Part shown: positions 1 through 5,200 of the stretch, in pieces
Layout of the letters: the number at the start of each line of letters is the position of its first letter
Position numbering within the stretch: position 1 is the first letter of the stretch
Source: Tardiphaga sp.
GTDB taxonomy: Bacteria; Pseudomonadota; Alphaproteobacteria; Rhizobiales; Xanthobacteraceae
Direction: 5' to 3'
Length of the DNA stretch: 8,067 bases
Assembly (NCBI GenBank): GCA_028290325.1
Contig: JAQGJY010000138.1
Span: 1-8,067 of the forward strand
Notes under the pieces: model-generated
Databases searched by the model: none
What the model was told of the DNA's origin: nothing
The model's input: the letters and a program-made list of their open reading frames with translations, nothing else
Program-made: the position numbers and the translations under genes

Positions 1-1485
1 GTCGAGATTCTCGGGCGCCGGCTTCCGAGCTATGACATCTTCCTCATCATCGTCGGCCCGGTCGTGCTGTTGCTGCTGCATCTGGCGCTCGCCCGCACCC
101 GCTTCGGCCGCCTGATCCGCGCGGCGACGCAGGACCGCGAAATGGTCGGCGCGCTCGGCGTCAATCAGGCGCTGTTGTTCACCGCCGTGTTCGCGCTCGG
201 CGCGATGCTGGCGGGTTTGGGCGGCGCCTTGCAGATCGCGCGCGAGCCGGCCAATCTGGCGACCGACCTCAGCGTGATCGGCGATGCCTTCGTCGTCGTC
301 GTGGTCGGCGGCATGGGCTCGATCTCGGGCGCTTACCTCGCCGCCGTCCTCATCGCCGAGGTCAAGGCGCTGTGCATCGCCATCGGCGTCGTCGATCTGT
401 TCGGCATCACTTTCAACTTTTCTAAAATGACCCTGGTCGCCGAATTCCTGGTCATGGCCGTGGTGCTGATCGTGCGGCCCTACGGATTGCTCGGGCGCGA
501 ACAGGCGGTTGTCCGCAGCGTCTCCGAGCCCGACGAGCCGATCCGTCCGGCGACACCGGCGCTGAAGGTCGCGGCTCTGGTGCTGCTCGTCGTTCTGGTG
601 TGCCTGCCGCTGATCGCGACAGCGTCGCCCTATACGATGGTGCTCGGCATCGATGTGCTGATCGCCGTTCTGTTTGCCGCCAGCCTGCATTTCATCATGG
701 GGCCGGGCGGCATGCACTCGTTCGGCCACGCCGCCTATTTCGGCCTCGGCGCCTATGGCGCGGCATTGCTGGTGAAATGGGTCGCGGCGCCGATGGGCGT
801 CGCGCTGCTGGCGGCGCCCGTGCTGGCATTCGCGGGCGCGCTGGTGTTCGGTTGGTTCGCCGTGCGGCTGTCGGGCGTCTATCTGGCGATGCTGACGCTG
901 GCCTTCGCGCAGATCGTCTGGGCCGGCGTGTATCAATGGGAGACGCTGACCGGCGGCTCGAACGGCATCGTCGGCGTCTGGCCCGCCGCGCCGTTCGAGG
1001 GCCGCGTGCCGTTCTATCTGCTGACGCTGACGCTTGTCGTCATCGGGGTGTTGTTGCTGCGGCGGATTGTGTTCGCCCCGCTCGGATATGCGATGCGCGC
1101 CGGGCGCGACTCGCCGTTGCGCGCCGAGGCGATCGGCATCGACGTCAAGCGCGTGCACTGGCTGGCGTTCGCGATCGCGGGCGGCGTCTGCGGCGTCGCC
1201 GGCGGTCTGTTCGCGTTCGCTAAAGGATCGATCTCGCCGGAAACGATCGGGATCGGCCGTTCGATCGACGGGCTGGTGATGGTGCTGCTCGGCGGCATCC
1301 AGACACTCGTCGGTCCGATCGTCGGCGCATCCGTGTTCGCGGTCCTGCAGGACACGATCATGCGGCAGACCGATTACTGGCGGGCGCTGCTCGGCGGCGT
1401 CATTCTGCTGCTGGTGCTGGCCTTTCCGGCGGGCATCGCGGGCGGCGTCGCGAAATTGATTCCGCGCGGAAAGGCGGCGCGATGA
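1..1485 (+). CDS. livHM: Fused LivH-LivM branched-chain amino acid-type ABC transporter permease (5' partial)
   Basis: This is an inner-membrane permease of the HAAT (LivFGHMJK-type) importer family. The frame is open from base 1, so the start lies upstream; 494 residues are visible. Visible residues 1-165 are the C-terminal part of a LivH-type permease, including the cytoplasmic stretch with IRAATQDREMVGALGVN, the segment VVVGGMGSISGAY and the typical LivH ending RPYGLLG. A polar linker of about 23 residues (166-188, rich in Glu, Pro and Arg) follows. After it comes a complete LivM-type half with the family stretch SFGHAAYFGLGAYGAALL, then GGSNGIVGV and a late GGIQTLVGPIVGA loop. LivH and LivM are usually separate proteins of about 290 and 330-400 residues; here one frame covers both, with no stop or restart between them. 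The stop overlaps the livG start (ATGA), which supports one operon. Substrate cannot be read from the permease: branched-chain or other amino acids, amides, urea or aromatic acids are all known for this family. Confidence 0.93.
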   Translation, partial: VEILGRRLPSYDIFLIIVGPVVLLLLHLALARTRFGRLIRAATQDREMVGALGVNQALLFTAVFALGAMLAGLGGALQIAREPANLATDLSVIGDAFVVVVVGGMGSISGAYLAAVLIAEVKALCIAIGVVDLFGITFNFSKMTLVAEFLVMAVVLIVRPYGLLGREQAVVRSVSEPDEPIRPATPALKVAALVLLVVLVCLPLIATASPYTMVLGIDVLIAVLFAASLHFIMGPGGMHSFGHAAYFGLGAYGAALLVKWVAAPMGVALLAAPVLAFAGALVFGWFAVRLSGVYLAMLTLAFAQIVWAGVYQWETLTGGSNGIVGVWPAAPFEGRVPFYLLTLTLVVIGVLLLRRIVFAPLGYAMRAGRDSPLRAEAIGIDVKRVHWLAFAIAGGVCGVAGGLFAFAKGSISPETIGIGRSIDGLVMVLLGGIQTLVGPIVGASVFAVLQDTIMRQTDYWRALLGGVILLLVLAFPAGIAGGVAKLIPRGKAAR

Positions 1486-2252
1486 GCGAGCTGGCGATCC
1501 GCAACCTGTCAAAAAGCTTCGGCGGCGTCCGCGCCGTCGACGACGTGTCGTTCAAGGTCGGGCAGGGCGAATTCCTGGCGCTGATCGGCCCGAACGGCGC
1601 CGGCAAATCGACCTGCTTCAACATGATCAACGGCCAGCTCGCGCCCGATCGTGGCGACATCAGCTTCGCCGGCGCAACGCTGGTCGGGCTGAAGCCGCGC
1701 GAGATCTGGCGGCGCGGTGTCGGGCGCACGTTCCAGGTCGCCGCGACCTTCGGATCGATGAGCGTGATTGAGAACGTGCAGATGGCGCTGATCTCGCACG
1801 CGCGCGAAACCTACAAACTGTTTGGCCCGGCGGCCGCGCGGCATCGCGAACGCGCGCTGGCGCTGCTTGAACAGGTCGGCATGATCGCCGCCGCTGATCG
1901 GCCGAGCCGCGAACTCAGCTACGGCGACGTCAAGCGCGTCGAGCTGGCCATCGCGCTTGCCAACGACCCGCGTCTGCTGCTGATGGACGAGCCGACGGCG
2001 GGACTGGCCCCGCGCGAACGCAACGATCTCATCGCGCTGGTGAAGCGCCTGGTGATCGAGCGCGGCATCTCGGTGTTGTTCACCGAACATTCGATGGATG
2101 TGGTGTTCGCGTTCGCCGACCGCATCATCGTGCTCGCGCGCGGCAAATTGATCGCGGATGGCGACGCCCGAACCATTCGCGACGACCCGCGGGTGCGCGA
2201 GGTCTATTTCGGCACCGGCAAAACCTTCGCCAGTCAGGCGGCGACCCCATGA
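1482..2252 (+). CDS. livG: LivG-type ABC transporter ATP-binding protein
   Basis: This is one of the two cytoplasmic ATPases that power the HAAT importer; it would pair with LivF beneath the fused permease. The 256 residues are full length. Walker A is GPNGAGKS (36-43), the Q-loop lies in GRTFQVAATF (Gln85), the signature is LSYGD (145-149), Walker B is LLLMDE (165-170) and the switch His is 203 in TEHSMD. The GRTFQ stretch, the LSYG signature and the C-terminal VYFG ending are LivG hallmarks. The signature continues as LSYGDVKRVELA rather than the commoner LSYGEQRRLEIA, so the Gln is replaced by Val; I regard this as a subfamily variant, not a defect. The ATG overlaps the permease stop, and GGAAAGG at 1468-1474 with 7-base spacing is a good ribosome-binding site. 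Its own stop overlaps livF. Confidence 0.95.
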   Translation: MSELAIRNLSKSFGGVRAVDDVSFKVGQGEFLALIGPNGAGKSTCFNMINGQLAPDRGDISFAGATLVGLKPREIWRRGVGRTFQVAATFGSMSVIENVQMALISHARETYKLFGPAAARHRERALALLEQVGMIAAADRPSRELSYGDVKRVELAIALANDPRLLLMDEPTAGLAPRERNDLIALVKRLVIERGISVLFTEHSMDVVFAFADRIIVLARGKLIADGDARTIRDDPRVREVYFGTGKTFASQAATP

Positions 2253-2977
2253 GCGGGATGATGCTGAGCGTTCGCGATCTGAGCGCGTCGTATGGCGCGG
2301 CGCGGATCTTGTTCGGCCTCTCGCTTGATGTGAAGCGCGGCGAGGTCGTGGCGCTGATGGGCCGCAACGGCGCGGGCAAGACGACGACCATGAAGGCCAT
2401 CATGGGGTTGATGGCCCAGCGTCACGGCACCGTCCATTTCAACGGCCACGATGTGTCGCGTCTTGACGCCTATGTGATCGCCCGCTTGGGCCTCGGTTTC
2501 ACGCCGGAGGACCGTCGCATCTTCGCCGATCTGACGGTCATGGAAAATCTCGATATCGGCCGCCAGCCGCCGCGCGCCTTTGCCGACGGCAGGCCGGCGC
2601 CGAGCTGGGACGAGGCGAAACTGTTCAAGCTGTTTCCCAATCTCGGCGCGATGCCGGATCGGCGCGGCGGCCGTATGAGCGGCGGTGAACAACAGATGCT
2701 CACCGTGGCGCGGACCTTGATGGGCAATCCATTGATGGTGCTGCTCGACGAGCCGTCCGAGGGGGTCGCGCCCGTCGTCGTCGATCAGATGGTCAGCACG
2801 ATCCTCGAATTGAAATCGGCCGGCGTGTCGATTTTGCTGTCCGAGCAGAACGTGCATTTCTGCGGGCTGGTGGCGGATCGGGTTTACGTGCTGGAAAAAG
2901 GCCAGATCCAGTGGAGCGGCACGATGACCGAACTGGCGGCCAGCAGCGACGTTCAGCGAGCCTATCTGGCGCTGTGA
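2249..2977 (+). CDS. livF: LivF-type ABC transporter ATP-binding protein
   Basis: This is the second ATPase of the HAAT importer, 242 residues, full length. Walker A is GRNGAGKT (38-45), followed by the LivF-type stretch FTPEDRRIFADLTVMENL (85-101), where Glu takes the Q-loop position as is usual in LivF. The signature is MSGGEQQ (143-149) and Walker B is VLLDE (164-168). The switch region reads LLSEQN (197-201 region), with Gln in place of the canonical His; LivF proteins normally have EQN here, so this is expected and separates it from LivG. The start overlaps the livG stop by ATGA; Met4 and Met5 are possible alternative starts, but translational coupling favours the first ATG. It is the last gene of the visible transporter operon. 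Confidence 0.95.
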   Translation: MSGMMLSVRDLSASYGAARILFGLSLDVKRGEVVALMGRNGAGKTTTMKAIMGLMAQRHGTVHFNGHDVSRLDAYVIARLGLGFTPEDRRIFADLTVMENLDIGRQPPRAFADGRPAPSWDEAKLFKLFPNLGAMPDRRGGRMSGGEQQMLTVARTLMGNPLMVLLDEPSEGVAPVVVDQMVSTILELKSAGVSILLSEQNVHFCGLVADRVYVLEKGQIQWSGTMTELAASSDVQRAYLAL

Positions 2978-2993
2978 CGCGTCAGGGCGCCGG

Positions 2994-3011
2994 CGGCGAT
3001 CGCGATCGCCG
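2994..3011. repeat. 18-bp perfect palindrome after livF
   Basis: CGGCGATCG is followed directly by its reverse complement CGATCGCCG, 16 bases after the livF stop. As RNA it would form a 7-bp stem with a CGCG tetraloop. No T-run follows on either side, so it is not a canonical intrinsic terminator. It may limit 3' exonuclease decay, weakly terminate the transporter operon, or be a protein-binding palindrome. A second palindrome, CCGGCGCCGG, lies at 3052-3061. Confidence 0.55.
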
Positions 3012-3104
3012 GTGCGACCCGGGCCTTCGGTTTCCGCTGGGAGGGATGCAGCCGGCGCCGGAATGCGCTAGACAGACGCGACGCGGGACGGCCGCTGGTC
3101 TATC

Positions 3105-3119
3105 GAAGGTTTGCGTGTG
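3105..3119 (+). promoter_or_regulatory. dusA ribosome-binding site and GTG start
   Basis: GAAGG at 3105-3109 is followed 7 bases later by GTG at 3117-3119. A TTG at 3111 is in the same frame but lies only 1 base from the GAAGG, too close for initiation. The spacing therefore favours the GTG. Confidence 0.6.
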
Positions 3120-4109
3120 ACGATTCCGGATTACCGCTTCTGCGTGGCGCCGATGATGGATTGGACCGATCGGCATTGCCGCGTCTTCCATCGCCTCATG
3201 AGCCGTCGCGCGCGGCTTTATTCCGAGATGGTGACGACCAACGCGGTGATCCACGGCCACCGCGAGCGGCTGCTCGGCTTCGACGCGGTGGAGCATCCGG
3301 TGGCGCTGCAGTTGGGCGGCTCGGACCCGGCCGATCTGGCGACCGCCGCCAGGATTGGCGAGGATTTCGGCTACGACGAGATCAACCTCAACGTCGGTTG
3401 CCCGTCCGATCGCGTGAAGGACGGTCGCTTCGGCGCCTGCCTGATGGCCGAGCCGGCTTTGGTCGCCGAGGGCGTCGCCGCGATGAAGCGCGCGGTCCGC
3501 GTACCGGTGACGGTGAAATGCCGCATCGGCATCGACGATCAGGATCCCGAACCGGCGCTCGATACGATCGCCCGCGCCGTCGTCGCGGCCGGCGCCGATG
3601 CGCTGATCGTGCACGCCCGCAAGGCCTGGCTGAACGGTCTGTCGCCGAAAGAAAATCGCGACATCCCGCCGCTCGACTACGAGCGTGTCTATCGCCTGAA
3701 GGCGGCGTTGCCCAACGTGCCGATCATCATCAATGGCGGCATTGGATCGCTCGCGGAGGCGCGGCAGCATCTGCGTCACGTCGATGGCGTGATGCTCGGC
3801 CGCGCGGCCTATCACGATCCGTGGCGGTTGCTGTCGGTCGAGTCCGAGTTGTTCGGCGAGCCCGCCTTGTTCTCGTCGATGAAGGACGTCCTCACCGCGA
3901 TGTTGCCGTACATCTCCGACCAGATCGCGCGCGGCACGCGGCTGCACGCGATCACGCGGCATCTCGTCGGCGCCTTCCACGGCGTCAAAGGCGCGCGGGC
4001 GTTTCGGCGGCATTTATCAGAGCAGGGTGTCAAAGCCGGCGCAGGCGTTCAGGTGTTGATCGACGCGATGGCGCAGGTCGATGACGAGGCGCTGGCGGCG
4101 GCGGCTTGA
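3117..4109 (+). CDS. dusA: tRNA-dihydrouridine(20/20a) synthase DusA
   Basis: This FMN-dependent, NADPH-using enzyme reduces uridine to dihydrouridine in the D-loop of tRNAs (position 20/20a in the DusA class). From the GTG start it has 330 residues, the usual DusA length. The N-terminal FCVAPMMDWTDRHCR is the FMN-barrel opening. The catalytic Cys is residue 95 in NLNVGCPSDRV, and VTVKCRIGIDDQD follows. HARKAWLNGLSPKENRDIPPLDY (about 166-188) is the diagnostic DusA stretch and separates it from DusB and DusC. IIINGGIGS and DGVMLGRAAYHDP form the phosphate-binding end of the barrel. The C-terminal helical domain, ending in an Ala-rich tail, would contact tRNA. The GTG start is chosen over a TTG two codons upstream on ribosome-binding-site spacing. 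It is separated from livF by 139 bases, so it probably has its own promoter, although none is clear. Confidence 0.95.
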   Translation: MTIPDYRFCVAPMMDWTDRHCRVFHRLMSRRARLYSEMVTTNAVIHGHRERLLGFDAVEHPVALQLGGSDPADLATAARIGEDFGYDEINLNVGCPSDRVKDGRFGACLMAEPALVAEGVAAMKRAVRVPVTVKCRIGIDDQDPEPALDTIARAVVAAGADALIVHARKAWLNGLSPKENRDIPPLDYERVYRLKAALPNVPIIINGGIGSLAEARQHLRHVDGVMLGRAAYHDPWRLLSVESELFGEPALFSSMKDVLTAMLPYISDQIARGTRLHAITRHLVGAFHGVKGARAFRRHLSEQGVKAGAGVQVLIDAMAQVDDEALAAAA

Positions 4110-4119
4110 TGTCGCGCCG

Positions 4120-4139
4120 GAGCTTGCTCGCTCGTTTTT
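4120..4139 (+). terminator. Weak terminator candidate after dusA
   Basis: GAGC (4120-4123) can pair with GCTC (4130-4133) and is followed by a run of five T at 4135-4139, starting 11 bases after the dusA stop. The stem is only 4 bp, so this is suggested mainly by position and the T-run. Confidence 0.25.
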
Positions 4140-4316
4140 AACCCGGTGGGACCGCTGAATTGAAACGGCGCGCACCGCCAACTTGCTCAAGATGTGTTTG
4201 GTCTGGCTTTCGGAGCCGCACCGATCAAGCGGCCAACGGAACGGGGGCCCGAGTTCTGTCATTGCGTGCTTACTGCCGCCTCGGCCGTTTGCTCGTCGCG
4301 ACACTGAACAAGGCAT

Positions 4317-4373
4317 TCCAGCTCATTGATGAAACAGAGCTGGATTGCTTGATCGCAAGGAGATCGCGCAATG
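4317..4373 (+). promoter_or_regulatory. Tandem hairpins hiding an SD and ATG; possible ROSE-like RNA thermometer
   Basis: TCCAGCTC (4317-4324) pairs perfectly with GAGCTGGA (4337-4344) around a 12-base loop. Directly next to it, TTGCTT (4345-4350) can face the ribosome-binding site AAGGAG (4357-4362) across a 6-base loop: U-A, U-A, C-G, G-G, U-A, U-G. A UUGCU strand paired to AGGA with a G-G mismatch is the hallmark of ROSE thermometers, known in rhizobia upstream of small heat-shock genes. Alternative folds compete: ATTGC (4344-4348) with GCAAT (4368-4372), nested around GATC/GATC, which also catches the first two bases of the ATG at 4371; and TTGC (4345-4348) with GCAA (4355-4358). The pairings are seen; thermometer function is inferred, and no heat-shock gene follows. 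The first hairpin could instead be a T-less terminator for the opposing operon. Confidence 0.35.
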
Positions 4374-4403
4374 ACGACCTGTAGGGCTTGTCCGATTGGC
4401 TGA
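4371..4403 (+). other. 10-codon ORF with strong ribosome-binding site; possible leader peptide or gene remnant
   Basis: ATG at 4371 lies 8 bases after AAGGAG, one of the best initiation signals in the window, but the frame reads only MTTCRACPIG before TGA at 4401-4403. It is too short to recognise. If the upstream structure is a ROSE element, a small heat-shock gene would be expected here; such proteins in Bradyrhizobium often begin like MRTYDLSPL, and the Thr3/Pro8 agreement is suggestive only. The 3' end of the opposing protease gene begins 16 bases further on, so no room is left for a full gene. A degenerate start is the likeliest reading; a regulatory peptide or chance are the alternatives. 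Confidence 0.2.
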
Positions 4404-4419
4404 GTATTTCGGCCGGGCT

Positions 4420-4926
4420 CTACGGATAGCCGCGCAGCATCAGTTTATCCTGCCGGACCTCCCAGCTTTCCAGCCGGTCGAGAAAACTCATGCCGAGCAG
4501 GTTGGCGCGCATCTGCCCGCGCGGCACGATCAGCGCCGGCACGGAACGCTCGACGAGTTTGCCGATCGCGAGGCGATCCAGCGTCAGCCGCGCCGCCCGC
4601 GTCTTGCCGCCGGCGGTCTCGACATCCACGTCGTAGCTCAGCAATTCCAGCGGCAATCCGGCCGCCTTCGCGGTCTCGTAAGTCAGCACCACCGAGGTCG
4701 CGCCGGTATCGATCACCATCGGCGTGGCGACGCCGTTGATCTGCGCGCGCAACGCGAATTCGCCGCCATTGCCGCGCGGGATTTCGACGGCGCGGATCGC
4801 CGCGGTGTGTGGATTGCGGATGAGGCTGGAGACCAGCGAAGTCGCGGCCGCGATGCGCTGCGGATCGCCGTAAGCGACAACCGCTGCGATCACGGAGAGA
4901 ATGAAAACGAGCAGGATGCGGATCAT
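4420..4926 (-). CDS. Retropepsin-like clan AA aspartic protease, membrane-anchored (TIGR02281-like)
   Basis: The product has 168 residues. The first about 19 residues are hydrophobic (ILLVFILSVIAAVVAY) after a short positive start, giving an N-terminal membrane anchor or signal with the rest probably periplasmic. The protease domain covers about 55-168: the catalytic motif is VIDTGATSVVL (Asp73), preceded by a beta-strand stretch that reads EFALRAQINGVATPM. The second family motif, LLGMSFLDRL (143-152), is the retropepsin-like psi-loop/hydrophobic-Gly motif. One catalytic Asp per chain implies that it works as a dimer. Bacterial members of this family are widespread in alphaproteobacteria and mostly uncharacterised. 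The gene starts 7 bases after the DUF1289 stop, so the two are probably co-transcribed; no good ribosome-binding site is seen, which suggests translational coupling. Substrate unknown. Confidence 0.85.
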   Translation of the reverse strand: MIRILLVFILSVIAAVVAYGDPQRIAAATSLVSSLIRNPHTAAIRAVEIPRGNGGEFALRAQINGVATPMVIDTGATSVVLTYETAKAAGLPLELLSYDVDVETAGGKTRAARLTLDRLAIGKLVERSVPALIVPRGQMRANLLGMSFLDRLESWEVRQDKLMLRGYP

Positions 4927-4933
4927 GCCGCGC

Positions 4934-5149
4934 TCACACGGTTGGCGGGGGGGCTTTCAGCTTGGGTGGAATTCGCTCGATCCCCGCCGCGTCCATGCGA
5001 TCCCCGAGTTGCGCCATCGTCTCCAGACGCTCGGCGCTCGTCATGCGTGGCCAGCGCGCGATTTCCGGCAGCGTTCGTCCGCAGCCGAGGCACAGCTTGG
5101 ATGTCGGATCGATGAAGCAGACGGCGATGCACGGCGTTTCGATACTCAT
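4934..5149 (-). CDS. DUF1289 small four-cysteine protein
   Basis: The 71-residue cytoplasmic protein matches the DUF1289 pattern: Cys7, Cys11, Cys20 and Cys23 in PCIAVC...KLCLGCGRT, followed by LPEIARWPRMTSAER. The Cys-x3-Cys-x8-Cys-x2-Cys spacing suggests binding of a metal ion or an Fe-S cluster. Family members are often annotated as putative Fe-S proteins, but no role is established. The Pro-rich C-terminus is variable. The start is set by the MSIETPC opening, close to the first Cys; no Shine-Dalgarno sequence is visible in the 17 bases before it. It lies 51 bases after the histidine kinase stop and 7 bases before the protease gene, in a likely three-gene operon. Confidence 0.88.
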   Translation of the reverse strand: MSIETPCIAVCFIDPTSKLCLGCGRTLPEIARWPRMTSAERLETMAQLGDRMDAAGIERIPPKLKAPPPTV

Positions 5150-5168
5150 GTTGTCGTTGTCGGCGGCC

Positions 5169-5195
5169 CGCGCTTGCGGCGCAAGCCCGTTTTTT
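5169..5195 (+). terminator. Terminator-like hairpin with T-run, antisense to the kinase-DUF1289 operon
   Basis: GCTTGC (5172-5177) pairs with GCAAGC (5181-5186) around a GGC loop. Beyond one C-C mismatch, two more pairs extend the stem (5169-5170 with 5188-5189), and six T follow at 5190-5195. The T-run makes it a terminator only for + strand transcripts; on the - strand the A-run comes first. It lies in the 51-base gap between two - strand genes, so it would stop antisense read-through rather than end a visible gene. For the - strand mRNA it is simply an intercistronic hairpin. Confidence 0.4.
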
Positions 5196-5200
5196 GAGGG

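Larger units (their letters stand above)
4110..4419. other. 310-bp convergent intergenic region, lower GC
   Basis: This lies between dusA (+) and the protease gene (-). By eye it is less GC-rich than its neighbours and shows no domain or motif in any of six frames. The longest + frame reading (TTG 4160 to TAG 4384) gives a 74-residue product with no recognisable family and no good ribosome-binding site. It holds a weak terminator-like element after dusA, two adjacent hairpins at 4317-4372, and an AAGGAG-led 10-codon ORF, each listed separately. It may be the decayed remnant of a gene. Confidence 0.5.

Noticed and set aside
2197..2208. LivF switch residue Gln200 instead of His as a possible defect (encoded near 2846-2848)
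   Set aside because: LivF proteins normally read EQN at this position, so the residue is expected and the ATPase is probably functional.
2982..4013. A 343-codon - strand open frame antisense to dusA
   Set aside because: His/Arg/Asp-rich composition typical of a shadow; DusA on the + strand matches its family over its whole length.
4160..4384. A 74-codon + strand frame in the dusA-protease gap
   Set aside because: TTG start without a ribosome-binding site, no family resemblance, and it reads through both hairpins. It is reported only as part of the intergenic description.
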